64,000 nucleotides of DNA. It comes from JARFQW01 sp963842955. Its GTDB lineage: Bacteria; Pseudomonadota; Gammaproteobacteria; Steroidobacterales; XN24. The notes under the pieces are model-generated. The model did not search any database and had not been told where the DNA came from. It saw only the letters and a list, made by a program, of their open reading frames with translations. Made by a program: the position numbers and the translations under genes. The stretch covers positions 1-64,000 of the forward strand of contig CAWJIJ010000007.1 in assembly GCA_963842955.1 (NCBI GenBank). The letters run 5' to 3'. This document shows, piece after piece, positions 1-8,315 of the stretch (position 1 is its first letter; the number at the start of each line of letters is the position of its first letter).

Positions 1-5
1 ACAAC

Positions 6-569
6 ATGGACCCCAAACCGGTCCGTGCCTCGCGCACGACCATCACTGAGCTGATGATTCCATCGTATGCGAATTTCGGCGGCAAGATTCATGGCGGCAT
101 CCTGCTGTCGCTCATGGACAAGGTGGCCTACGCTTGCGCCAGCCGGCATTCGGGCGCCTATTGCGTCACCGTGTCCGTGGACGGCGTGGACTTCCTGCAG
201 CCCGTGGACGTGGGTGATCTCGTGTCCCTGAAAGCTTCGGTCAACTACGTGGGCCGCACCTCGCTGGTTGTCGGCATCCAGGTCACCGCGGAGAACGTGC
301 AGGGAGCCTTCGTGAAGCACACCAACACCAGCTACTTCACGATGGTGGCGCGCGACGGTGACGGCCAGCCCGTGGTCGTCCCGCCGCTCAGACTCGAGAC
401 AGACGACGACATCCGGCGTTTCGTTACCGCCTCGGAGCGGCGAAAATTGCGTTCCCGCGTGCGGAAACGGATGGAGGCCTACCGCGCCGAATTCCAGGTC
501 GACGATCGGACCAAGGCGGCGCTCGAGGGAGAGCGTTGTGTCATCGCGGGCAGTGCTGACGAGGATTGA
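6..569 (+). CDS. Acyl-CoA thioesterase, hotdog fold (YciA/ACOT-like)
   Basis: The 187-residue protein should hydrolyse acyl-CoA thioesters in the cytoplasm. The N-terminal half carries the hotdog signature of acyl-CoA hydrolases: a PSYANFGGKIHGG stretch near residues 19-31 followed by a helix (LLSLMDKVAYACA), then a strand-rich part with VSVDGVDFLQPVDVGD. This is the Asn/Asp-Gly-rich arrangement of the YciA/ACOT group. After about residue 120 comes a charged tail (RRKLRSRVRKRMEAYRAEF) longer than in YciA itself, so the protein belongs to the slightly longer bacterial acyl-CoA thioesterase subgroup. The ATG lies five bases inside the window, so an upstream start cannot be excluded. Substrate chain length cannot be read from sequence. 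Confidence in the family is high. Confidence 0.88.
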   Translation: MDPKPVRASRTTITELMIPSYANFGGKIHGGILLSLMDKVAYACASRHSGAYCVTVSVDGVDFLQPVDVGDLVSLKASVNYVGRTSLVVGIQVTAENVQGAFVKHTNTSYFTMVARDGDGQPVVVPPLRLETDDDIRRFVTASERRKLRSRVRKRMEAYRAEFQVDDRTKAALEGERCVIAGSADED

Positions 570-585
570 GGTTTCTGCCTGACCC

Positions 586-643
586 GGTCTGAGCCTGATC
601 CGGTCTGAGCCTGGGTCTGAGCCTGACCTGGTTCTGAGCCTGA
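586..643. repeat. Four imperfect tandem copies of a 12-14 bp unit
   Basis: The motif GGTCTGAGCCTGA occurs at 586-598, 602-613 (lacking the last A), 614-626 and, with one extra T, 630-643. The array sits directly after the thioesterase stop codon. No protein or terminator is evident in it. It looks like a short slippage-type tandem array. Confidence 0.75.
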
Positions 644-753
644 TCGAGGCTGACGGTCCGCTCCAGGAAGTGTGATCTGCCTCACGCTCAGGGGACCGGC
701 CGGGCCGTAGCCTCGCTGGCACGGCTTGACTTATCCCCCCTAAGGCGGCCCGC

Positions 754-3700
754 ATGAAAATCTCGAACCCGGCCAGGGTGGCCTTGGCGTCCCTGACTCT
801 TGCGCTCGCGGCCTGTGGCGGCGGTGGCGAGAGCGACACCCCTACCAACGATCAGCCGGGGAATCCGCCGGTCACGCAAAATCAGGCGCCAAGCGTCGGC
901 TTTGCACAGCCCGCGAGCGGAACCACCATCGAGGAAGGCGGAACGGCCCACGTGGTGGTCAATGCGGTCGACGCGGATGGTTCGGTGGTGAACGTCACGC
1001 TGATCCTGAACGACAGCATGATCCGTGAAGATAGTGCGTCCCCCTACGAATGGGGTGCGCCCGGCTCGACGGGCGACACCATGCTCAGGGACCTCGCTCC
1101 CGGCAGCTACACGCTGACCGCCATTGCCCAGGACGATGCTGGCGCCCGGTCAAGCGCGACGACGAACTTCACGGTGACGCCGAGCAGCCCCGGCGGCGGG
1201 AACGCCGCTCCCGCGCTGAGCTTCTCCCAGCCGGCGAACGGGAGCAGCTTCGACGAAGGCCAGGGCGTGTACGTGATCGTCGATGCCAGCGACAGCGATG
1301 GGAACATCGATAACGTCCGCCTGTTCCTGGACGGCGCGTTGGTCCGACAGGAAAACGTCGCCCCCTACGAGTGGGGGAACCCGGGCGATACCAACGACGC
1401 TGCCCTGCGCAATCTCGCCGCGGGCGACTACACTCTGTTAGCGATCGCAACAGACGACGCCGGCGCCGAAACCACGGCGGAAGTTTCCATCACGATCGCA
1501 TCCGGGCCCGGACCGGGTGCCGGCGCCTGCGCGGCAGGCGGCGATCTGCGACGCTGGCATCGCGTCGCGATCTCGTGTGCCGGCTTTACTGCCGACGAGG
1601 GCAGTGAGAGCACTTTCGCCGACTACCGCTTCAACGTCACGTTCACGAACGGCGACGTGACGATGACGGTGCCCGGCCACTTCGCGGCCGACGGCGAGGC
1701 AGCCGATACGGGCGCGACCTCGGGGGATACGTGGCGTGCGTATTTCTCGCCCCCATCGGTCGGCGCATGGGATTACCTCGTCTCATTCCGCAGCGGGACC
1801 GGTGTTGCCGTCGAGACGGCGCCGGATGCGGGGGCGCCGATGGACGTCATTGACGGCCTCCGGGGCACCTTCACGGTTGCCGAGGCGCCTGCCGCATCGG
1901 TCGACATGCGTTCCCGCGGTCTCTTGCAGCACGCCGACGGCGAGCGTTACCTCCGCTTTGCGGGCGACGGCAGCGTCTACATCGAAGGCGGCATGGACAG
2001 CCCGGAGAATATTTTCGGCTACTCGGAGTTCGACAACACCAGCAAGTTTTCGGACGCCGGCAGCTGCAAGGGCATTCTCCATGACTTCGCCGCCCACGCC
2101 GGCGACTGGAACCTGGGCGATCCGGTCTGGCGGGGCGATCGCGGCAAGAGCCTCGTCGGCCTTGTGAACTACATTGCCTCGACCGGCGTCAACGCCATCT
2201 ACATCATGGCCAACACGGTGCGCGGCGATGGCTGCGACGCCCACCCCTGGGCAGAGTACAACGCCAGCGGCACGGAGAAGCGATTCGACGTCAGCAAGCT
2301 CGACCAGTGGGAACGCGTCCTCACACACATGACGGCCAAGGGCATCATGATCCACGTGGTGACGCAGGAAACCGAGAATGATCAGCTGCTCAACGGCGGC
2401 GATCTGGGGCTTGAGCGCAAGCTGTACTATCGCGAACTGATTTCGCGCTTCGGACACCATCCGGCGCTGCAGTGGAATCTCGGCGAGGAGAACACGAACA
2501 CTGCCGACCAGGAGCGGGCTTTCTCCGACTATATCCGCGAGCTCGACCCCTACGATCACCCGATCTTCATGCACACCTACCCGAACGAAAAGGACCGCTA
2601 CACGGCGCTGCTCGGCCATGACAGCTTCGACGGGCCGACGATGCAGTTCGGTGCAATCCCGACCGACGCCAGCGGGTCAAGCGGGGTTTACGGCACGGCG
2701 CTCGACTGGATCACCCGGTCCACCGAGGCCGGCAAGCCGTGGGTGGTGACGTTCACCGAGGCTTCCGGTGGCGATGCGCCGACTCCGAACACCGAGGTCT
2801 CCACGCGGCAGCGCGTCTACTGGATGTGGGCCAGCGCGATGTCGGGGGGCGGCGGTTTCGAGTGGTATCTCAAGAACGCGGGCGCCGGGCACGCGTATGA
2901 CCTTGCCGTCGAAGACCTGCGCGAGTTCGACGCGCACTGGCAGCAGTCCGGTCATTTCGTTCGTTTCTGGCGCGACGTGGTGCAGGGCGACCTCGGCATC
3001 GACCCCCAGGACCTGGCGCCCGACAACGCCGTGACGACCGCGGACACCGACTGGGTGCTGGCCGGCCCGGGAGATGCCTACGTCATCTTCCTGCGCGAAG
3101 GCGGCGGCACGGACATCAACCTGCCGAACGCCGTGAGCTATGACGTGCTCTGGTTCAATCCGCGCACCGGCCAGCGGCAAAGCGGGGCGACCTTGCAGGG
3201 ACCGGGCCTCCAGTTCGTCGGCACGCCTCCGGCCGAGTCGGCCCAGGACTGGGCCGTGCTTGTCAGCGCCAACGGGGGCGCCGGTCCCGCGCCGGCCCAG
3301 TACCAGCAGGTCGACGGCCTGGTCATCATGGAAGCCGAGAACACGGCGACGGCGGATCTCGGCCTGTGGCTGGAGAAGACCGCGGTGGGCGGCTACACCG
3401 GCCCCTCCTATATTGAGTTTGACGGCAACAGTCCGCTCAACGGCCCGGCGCGCTCACCGCTGACCTACACGTTCACGGTCAACCAGGACGGATTGCACTA
3501 TCTGCACCTGCACGTGGCGCGTGAAACCGTCACGATCAACGGCGAGGTCCGGACCGACGTCGCGAACGATGCCTATGTGCGTCTGGACGGCGACTACGGG
3601 GCCGGGCCGAATGCCGGCAACAACCATGCCGACGATGCGCCGCTCACGGCGCTGCAGTCGGACACCAAGTTCTTCGGTGGCAACGACAAGGCGTTTGTCT

Positions 3701-3897
3701 GGGCGACGGGCAATCGGCTCGACCTGGGGGGGCACAACAACAAGCGCGTTGCCGTTTACGACCTCAAGGCAGGCCAGACCTACGCCTTTACGATCTCCGG
3801 CCGTTCACAGTACTTCAAGGTCAACCGGATTGTGTTCCAGCACGAGTCCGTGTCGCGGAGCGCGGCCCAGGACCTTTCCAGGGCCGAGACCCGCTAG
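754..3897 (+). CDS. Surface lipoprotein with two Ig/cadherin-like repeats, DUF5060 and glycoside-hydrolase-like barrel
   Basis: This 1047-residue lipoprotein starts with a lipobox signal (LALAAC, lipidated Cys21) and a Gly/Asp linker. Two clearly homologous repeats follow at about 47-142 and 151-249. Both contain the pattern PYEWG...GDT..LR.LA.G.YTL.AIA.DDAGA and resemble bacterial Ig/cadherin-like modules. Residues about 268-375 look like a DUF5060 domain. Residues about 380-750 form a barrel of the DUF5060-associated glycoside hydrolase type. Candidate acid and nucleophile glutamates lie in LGEEN (about 577-578) and FTEASGG (Glu669). A small beta domain and a C-terminal carbohydrate-binding-like module (about 850-1030, beginning VIMEAENTA) complete it. 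It is probably outer-membrane anchored and acts on a polysaccharide, but the substrate is unknown. The start ATG matches the signal peptide. The flanking genes give no polysaccharide-utilisation context. Confidence 0.75.
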   Translation: MKISNPARVALASLTLALAACGGGGESDTPTNDQPGNPPVTQNQAPSVGFAQPASGTTIEEGGTAHVVVNAVDADGSVVNVTLILNDSMIREDSASPYEWGAPGSTGDTMLRDLAPGSYTLTAIAQDDAGARSSATTNFTVTPSSPGGGNAAPALSFSQPANGSSFDEGQGVYVIVDASDSDGNIDNVRLFLDGALVRQENVAPYEWGNPGDTNDAALRNLAAGDYTLLAIATDDAGAETTAEVSITIASGPGPGAGACAAGGDLRRWHRVAISCAGFTADEGSESTFADYRFNVTFTNGDVTMTVPGHFAADGEAADTGATSGDTWRAYFSPPSVGAWDYLVSFRSGTGVAVETAPDAGAPMDVIDGLRGTFTVAEAPAASVDMRSRGLLQHADGERYLRFAGDGSVYIEGGMDSPENIFGYSEFDNTSKFSDAGSCKGILHDFAAHAGDWNLGDPVWRGDRGKSLVGLVNYIASTGVNAIYIMANTVRGDGCDAHPWAEYNASGTEKRFDVSKLDQWERVLTHMTAKGIMIHVVTQETENDQLLNGGDLGLERKLYYRELISRFGHHPALQWNLGEENTNTADQERAFSDYIRELDPYDHPIFMHTYPNEKDRYTALLGHDSFDGPTMQFGAIPTDASGSSGVYGTALDWITRSTEAGKPWVVTFTEASGGDAPTPNTEVSTRQRVYWMWASAMSGGGGFEWYLKNAGAGHAYDLAVEDLREFDAHWQQSGHFVRFWRDVVQGDLGIDPQDLAPDNAVTTADTDWVLAGPGDAYVIFLREGGGTDINLPNAVSYDVLWFNPRTGQRQSGATLQGPGLQFVGTPPAESAQDWAVLVSANGGAGPAPAQYQQVDGLVIMEAENTATADLGLWLEKTAVGGYTGPSYIEFDGNSPLNGPARSPLTYTFTVNQDGLHYLHLHVARETVTINGEVRTDVANDAYVRLDGDYGAGPNAGNNHADDAPLTALQSDTKFFGGNDKAFVWATGNRLDLGGHNNKRVAVYDLKAGQTYAFTISGRSQYFKVNRIVFQHESVSRSAAQDLSRAETR

Positions 3898-4153
3898 TAT
3901 TCGCGTCGGTGACCGGCGGTGCCCTGCCGGTTCAGAAAGCTCGGCTCCCGGGCGTAAGACGAACGTAATGTCGGACGAAACTGCCTGATAGGCAGCCGAG
4001 TAGTCCGTCGATTCTCCACATTCAGCCGGGCCTGGCTCAGGTCAGGCTCCGAAATGTTTCTCGTGCGCCTATACTGCCCTTGACTCGCTCGCGAGAGGGA
4101 CTCTCTCTGGAGACTCGTTCGCATTCCGCCATCGCTGGTTTCACGGTGCACGC

Positions 4154-5842
4154 ATGGAAATGCTCCAGAAGCTGTTCGAGACTGCTCCTGTCTCGGCGCT
4201 ATTTTTGTCGGTTGCTCTCGGGTACACGATCGGCAAGCTCAGGATCGGGCGGTTTCGCCTGGGGGGCATGCCTGGCACCTTGTTTGCCGCGATCCTGATC
4301 GGCCAGGCCGGTGTGACGGTCGACGAAAATATCAAGACCTTGTTCTTTGCGCTGTTCATTTACTCCCTGGGCTACGTCAGCGGTCCCCAGTTCTTTCGCA
4401 GCCTCGGCCGCAGCACCCTGGACCAGGTCCATCTCGCCGTTTTCAGCAGCGCAGTCGTCTTCGGCACGGTCTGGCTACTGGCCTATTTCCTCGATCTCGA
4501 CAAGGGAACGGCCGCTGGCCTGCTCGCCGGTGCGACGACCGAGAGCGCCTCTGTCGGCACGGCCGGTGAGACCCTGGGCCACATGGGCCTGGAGGCCGAG
4601 GCCGTGAGCAGCTTGCGGACCAACATCGCCGTCACGTATGCCGTGACCTACCTGTTCGGTTTCACGCTGGTGGTGTTCTTCGTCAGCGCCATTGCGCCAC
4701 GCCTCCTCGGTATCGACTTGAAGGCAGCGGCCCGCGAATACGAAATCAATCTGGGCGATGTGGGCGACGAGCTCGACCCAGGCCAGGAACAGGCCGTGCG
4801 CCAGATCGTGGTGCGCGTCTATCGGGTTACCAATCCTGATGTGGTGGGGATGACGGTAGAGGAGTTCGATCATCGTTTCGATCCGGAGCTCCATATCCAG
4901 CAGGTGGCCCGCGGCGGTCGAGCACGGCGCCTGGTGCCCGGCCTCAAGCTGGGGCGCGGCGACCGGGTGCTTCTCGTCGGGCAGCGCGACACGATGGTGT
5001 CCGCGGGCAAAGTGATCGGTGTGGAGACTGGTGAAACCTCCGGTCTGGAATTTATCGGCGAGACCCGTGATGTCGTGGTGACCCGCAGGCAGATTGTCGG
5101 AATATCCCTGAGCGACGCGCGTCATCTCATGGATCCGGAGGAGCGGCGTGCGGTCTTCGCCACCCGCATCGTTCGGGCCGGCCAGGACATTCCCGTTCGC
5201 AAAGGAACGCTAATGCAGGCCGGTGATGTGGTGACCCTATACGGCCCCGCCGGCAACCTCGACCTGGTCACCAAAGCCATGGGCTACGAGGTTGAAACGG
5301 GCAACGTCACCGACTACGTGTATCTCGGTCTCGGCATTCTGACCGGCATGTTGATCGGCATGATCACCGTCCCGATCGCCGGCGCGCCCGTTGCGCTGCA
5401 CACCGGGGGTGGGTGCCTGATATCCGGGCTGATCTTCGGATGGCTGAGATCCAAGCGTCCGACCTTCGGCAGCCTGCCGGCGGCTACGGCGATCCACCTT
5501 CGCGATTTCGGCCTGGCGATGTTCATCGCCTCCGTCGGCCTCGCTGCGGGGCCGGAGGCCATTGTGGTTCTGAAGGAAAAGGGCCTGATTCTGCCCGTGC
5601 TCGCCATCTCGCTCGTGCTCACGGTGCTCCTGTCCACGCTCTACTACGCGCGCTACGTGCTCAAGATGCACCCGGTGGTGATCTGCGGCGCGCTCGCCGG
5701 GGTCCTTACCTGCACCCCGGGCCTCAATGCCGTCGTACAGGAGGCCGACAGCGAGGCGCCGGTGCTCGGCTACACGGTGCCCTACGCCATGGCCAACGTC
5801 TTTCTCACGCTGCTGGGCCCGATCATCGTTCTCACGGTCTAG
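4154..5842 (+). CDS. AspT-like (aspartate:alanine exchanger family) membrane transporter with two RCK_C domains
   Basis: The 562-residue inner-membrane protein has the AspT/YidE/YbjL layout. There are about five N-terminal membrane segments (to residue 195), a central cytosolic part with two TrkA-C/RCK_C modules (about 215-290 and 300-380; each ends with a GD.V.L.G turn), and a C-terminal membrane half. The duplicated family motif is visible as GLLAGATTESASVGTA near residue 120 and GVLTCTPGLNAVVQE near residue 520. Family members exchange amino or dicarboxylic acids, but the substrate cannot be assigned. The length is typical. The gene stands alone, preceded by 256 bases with no other gene and followed by a repeat-bearing spacer. 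Confidence 0.82.
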   Translation: MEMLQKLFETAPVSALFLSVALGYTIGKLRIGRFRLGGMPGTLFAAILIGQAGVTVDENIKTLFFALFIYSLGYVSGPQFFRSLGRSTLDQVHLAVFSSAVVFGTVWLLAYFLDLDKGTAAGLLAGATTESASVGTAGETLGHMGLEAEAVSSLRTNIAVTYAVTYLFGFTLVVFFVSAIAPRLLGIDLKAAAREYEINLGDVGDELDPGQEQAVRQIVVRVYRVTNPDVVGMTVEEFDHRFDPELHIQQVARGGRARRLVPGLKLGRGDRVLLVGQRDTMVSAGKVIGVETGETSGLEFIGETRDVVVTRRQIVGISLSDARHLMDPEERRAVFATRIVRAGQDIPVRKGTLMQAGDVVTLYGPAGNLDLVTKAMGYEVETGNVTDYVYLGLGILTGMLIGMITVPIAGAPVALHTGGGCLISGLIFGWLRSKRPTFGSLPAATAIHLRDFGLAMFIASVGLAAGPEAIVVLKEKGLILPVLAISLVLTVLLSTLYYARYVLKMHPVVICGALAGVLTCTPGLNAVVQEADSEAPVLGYTVPYAMANVFLTLLGPIIVLTV

Positions 5843-5870
5843 TCCTCCCAACTGCCTTGGCAGACGAATC

Positions 5871-5924
5871 GGGGGACAGTGCACTTATTTGACTGGCCGC
5901 TCGAGTATTTGGGCGCACTGTCCC
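5871..5924. repeat. Hairpin-forming repeat, copy 1 (REP/RAYT-like inverted repeat)
   Basis: The left end begins GGGGGACAGTGCACTTA and the right end reads GCGCACTGTCCC, which is complementary to it, so the segment can form an imperfect hairpin. The same element recurs at 12081-12135 and, more diverged, at 13238-13290. Ends of the type GGGACAGT.CAC are typical of repeats mobilised by REP-associated tyrosine transposases. No such transposase gene is in the window. Confidence 0.7.
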
Positions 5925-5946
5925 GATTACTCACCCGGAGCCAACG

Positions 5947-6075
5947 AAATACAGATTTCTGGCTGCGTCCCCGTTGTTGCCGGCTCTCCTGTCCGCCAGC
6001 GAACTCGACGGCAACGACCTTGGCTGGCTTTCGGGCTGCTGGATATCCGGTGACAAAGAGTCGCGCTCGCCATAG
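5947..6075 (+). pseudogene. Truncated remnant of the DUF6265 gene found at 12157
   Basis: This fragment matches the first roughly 40 codons of the intact DUF6265 gene at 12157-12603 almost base for base, including the signal peptide and the ELDGNDLGWL segment. The start codon ATG has become AAA, and the frame runs into TAG at 6073-6075. The upstream hairpin repeat is shared as well, so the whole 5871-6065 block is a decayed duplicate of 12081-12275 in the same orientation. It should make no protein. Confidence 0.85.
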
Positions 6076-6206
6076 ACACTCATTAAGACGCGGGCGCCCG
6101 GATGCGCACCGCCTTTGCGCGGCCTGGAGCGCGATCGCTCTGCTATGCTGATGAGACGTTGCGGAATCCCGCCTGACAGAAAGCCCCGCAGGCTTGGGAG
6201 GGACCG

Positions 6207-7313
6207 ATGCCACAGGACATCCCCCTGATATCCGGCCGTCCCAGGATCCACCTGGCGGGCCAACAACGCCAGGACCTGGAGTCCGGTCTTCTTCGGTTGG
6301 AAATAGCTGAGCACCTCGGCCGGCCCTCGGCCTGCCGGATCCGCGTGACCAACTGGGGCTCGGGCAGGGGTGGCCGCCCCGGATACGAGCACTTCGATTC
6401 CGAGGGGCCCTGGTTCGGCGAAGAACTGCTGGTCCAGGTTTCTTACCGGGACGCGCTGCTGAATATCTTCAGCGGCCGTATCGTGGGTCTGGAAGGTATT
6501 TACCCGGACAACCGGCCCCCTGAAGTCGAGATTCATGCAGAGGATGCCCTGGAGACGCTGCGGCGATTCACGCGCAGTCGCGAGTTCCGGAACATGACCG
6601 ACGGACAGATCGCCGGGTCAATCGCCGGCGAGTACGGTCTGACGCCGCTGGTGGAACTCGAGGGTGGAACCCACGATACGGTGGTCCAGCTGCAGCAGGA
6701 TGACCTCTCCTTCCTCGTCGAACGAGTGCGCATTGCCGGAGGCGATGTCCGGGTTCGGGACGGACAGCTCCTGGCCCTGCCCAGGGGCAAGTCCGATGTT
6801 CCCACGGTGCCCCTGGAGTTCGGCGCCGAACTCGCGGCTTTTCGAGCGACGGCGGATCTTGCCGGGCAGGTCAGTTCGCTGCGCGTGCACGCCTGGGATG
6901 GTCTGAACAAGCAGCCGGCCGTGGGTCCGGCCTCGGCCGGCTCAGCGGCAGACATGCCCGGGTTCGCCGACGGCGGGGCGGTGCTCCAGTCGACCCTGGG
7001 CCCGGGGGAATGGCAGGGTGCACGCAGCGGCGCGGGGGATGCGAGCGCGGCCGAGATGCTTGCCCGGACCTACTATCGCGAACGGTCGGGTCGTTTCTTG
7101 CGAGGGTCGGGTTCAGGCCCGGGCCTTCCGCAAGTCTGGGCCGGTCGGCGAGTCCTGATCGGCGGCCTGGGTGACTGGTTCGACGGCGAGTACCAGGTCA
7201 GGCGTGTTCTGCACTTTTATGATCAGGACAACGGTTACCGGACCGATATAGAAACGGAGCGACCCTCGTGGCGAGTGAAACGACTGAGGAGGCGACCCAA
7301 TGACCACCGCTGA
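6207..7313 (+). CDS. Phage late control D / gp27-like spike hub protein of a contractile injection system
   Basis: The 368-residue protein resembles gpD, the gp27-like hub half of VgrG. A beta-rich N-terminus (RIHLAGQQ...GLLRLEIAEHL) leads into the domain containing FSGRIVGLEGIYPDNRPPEVEIHAEDALETLRRFTR (split over about 90-130). Then come an LTP...GGTHDTVVQLQQDDLSFLVERV segment and a final strand with WAGRRVLIGGLG. In phage tails and injection systems this trimer links tube and spike. A good ribosome site (GGGAGGGACCG) precedes the ATG. The gene overlaps the gpV-like gene by 14 bases, so the two are translationally linked. No tube, sheath, baseplate-wedge or AAA ATPase gene occurs in the window, so this is an orphan spike module. 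Exact family (phage, R-type pyocin or extracellular injection system) is uncertain. Confidence 0.75.
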   Translation: MPQDIPLISGRPRIHLAGQQRQDLESGLLRLEIAEHLGRPSACRIRVTNWGSGRGGRPGYEHFDSEGPWFGEELLVQVSYRDALLNIFSGRIVGLEGIYPDNRPPEVEIHAEDALETLRRFTRSREFRNMTDGQIAGSIAGEYGLTPLVELEGGTHDTVVQLQQDDLSFLVERVRIAGGDVRVRDGQLLALPRGKSDVPTVPLEFGAELAAFRATADLAGQVSSLRVHAWDGLNKQPAVGPASAGSAADMPGFADGGAVLQSTLGPGEWQGARSGAGDASAAEMLARTYYRERSGRFLRGSGSGPGLPQVWAGRRVLIGGLGDWFDGEYQVRRVLHFYDQDNGYRTDIETERPSWRVKRLRRRPNDHR

Positions 7314-8055
7314 CACGACTGCAACACGCGAGACCCCGGCTGATCGCTGGTACGGAGTCTATCCGGCCGTCGTCCACGATGTGGCCGATCCGGAACACCT
7401 GGGCCGGGTCAGCGTGCATTTGCCTTTCTCGGCAGACCAGGGCGGGCCCGGCCCGACCAGCAAGGCCCAGGCGCTCGTGCTCTGGGCCAGGGTCGCCGTG
7501 CCCTCGGCAGGCTCCGGCTATGGCCTGTGGTGTCGTCCCCACTCCGGCGACGAGGTCCTCGTGGCGTTCGAGGGTGGCGATCCGGCGCGCCCGTACGTTG
7601 TCGGATGCCTCTGGAGCCGTCCTTCTCCTCCGCCCCCGGACCGGGACGACTCGTCCGACAACCGGACCACGGTGCTGCGCACACGGCAGGGCTCGGTGAT
7701 CCTGCTCGATGACTCGCAGGGCGAAGAACGAGTCGAGATCCGGACGCCGGGCGGAGTTCGGCTGACTCTCGCTGACGGGCCTTCGGCAAACCTCGAACTC
7801 CAGACCGCCGAAGGCCGGAAGATCGAGCTGGACGACGGTGTCAACCGGATCAAGATCACGGATCCCGCCGGTAGCACGATTGAGCTTGGCCCGGGAGGTG
7901 TCACCGTGGCCGCTAACCAAGTAGCGATCGATGCCTCCAACGTCACGGTGAACGCGGCGAATGCCTCCTTCAGCGGGGTCGTCCAGTGCGACACGCTGAT
8001 CGCAAACTCGGTCGTGGCCAAGTCCTACACGCCGGGGGCGGGGAATATCTGGTAG
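7300..8055 (+). CDS. gpV/gp5-like baseplate spike protein (OB fold plus beta-helix)
   Basis: The 251-residue protein has the gp5-type OB-fold start: RWYGVYPAVVHDVADPEHLGRV near residues 17-38, then LWARVAVPSAGSGYGLWCRP and GDEVLVAFEGGDPARPYVVG to about residue 103. After a Pro/Asp linker it continues with repetitive short strands (EIRTPGG, LADGPSANLELQ, ITDPAGSTIELGPGGVTV, VAIDASNVTVNAANASF), as expected for a trimeric beta-helix needle, and ends YTPGAGNIW. Together with the preceding gpD-like protein it would make a split VgrG. I see no toxin extension or PAAR gene nearby. The downstream lipoprotein genes are separated by 260 bases. Confidence 0.75.
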   Translation: MTTADTTATRETPADRWYGVYPAVVHDVADPEHLGRVSVHLPFSADQGGPGPTSKAQALVLWARVAVPSAGSGYGLWCRPHSGDEVLVAFEGGDPARPYVVGCLWSRPSPPPPDRDDSSDNRTTVLRTRQGSVILLDDSQGEERVEIRTPGGVRLTLADGPSANLELQTAEGRKIELDDGVNRIKITDPAGSTIELGPGGVTVAANQVAIDASNVTVNAANASFSGVVQCDTLIANSVVAKSYTPGAGNIW

Positions 8056-8315
8056 GGCTACGCGGCGCCGTACTGAACCTGGGCCGAAGAAAATGAAGGC
8101 GCAAGGATTGTCCGGATTGCCGGCCGGCCAGATAGCTGAGCACCGCACCCGATCGTGCCGGTCTCGCAAACACGGCAACGTGCACGAATTCCCTTGCCAG
8201 CCCGACGATTGAGCGTAGACTCCGCCGGCGTCGGTTGAGCAATTGTTGCGTCAACCGTCGGCATCGCGGCTGATGCAAGTCAGATACACCGGCCGCGTCT
8301 CCTCGGGAGGCGTTC

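Noticed and set aside
4070..4075. TATACT as a -10 element for the AspT-like gene
   Set aside because: The bases at the expected -35 spacing (CTCCGA) do not resemble TTGACA; too weak to list.
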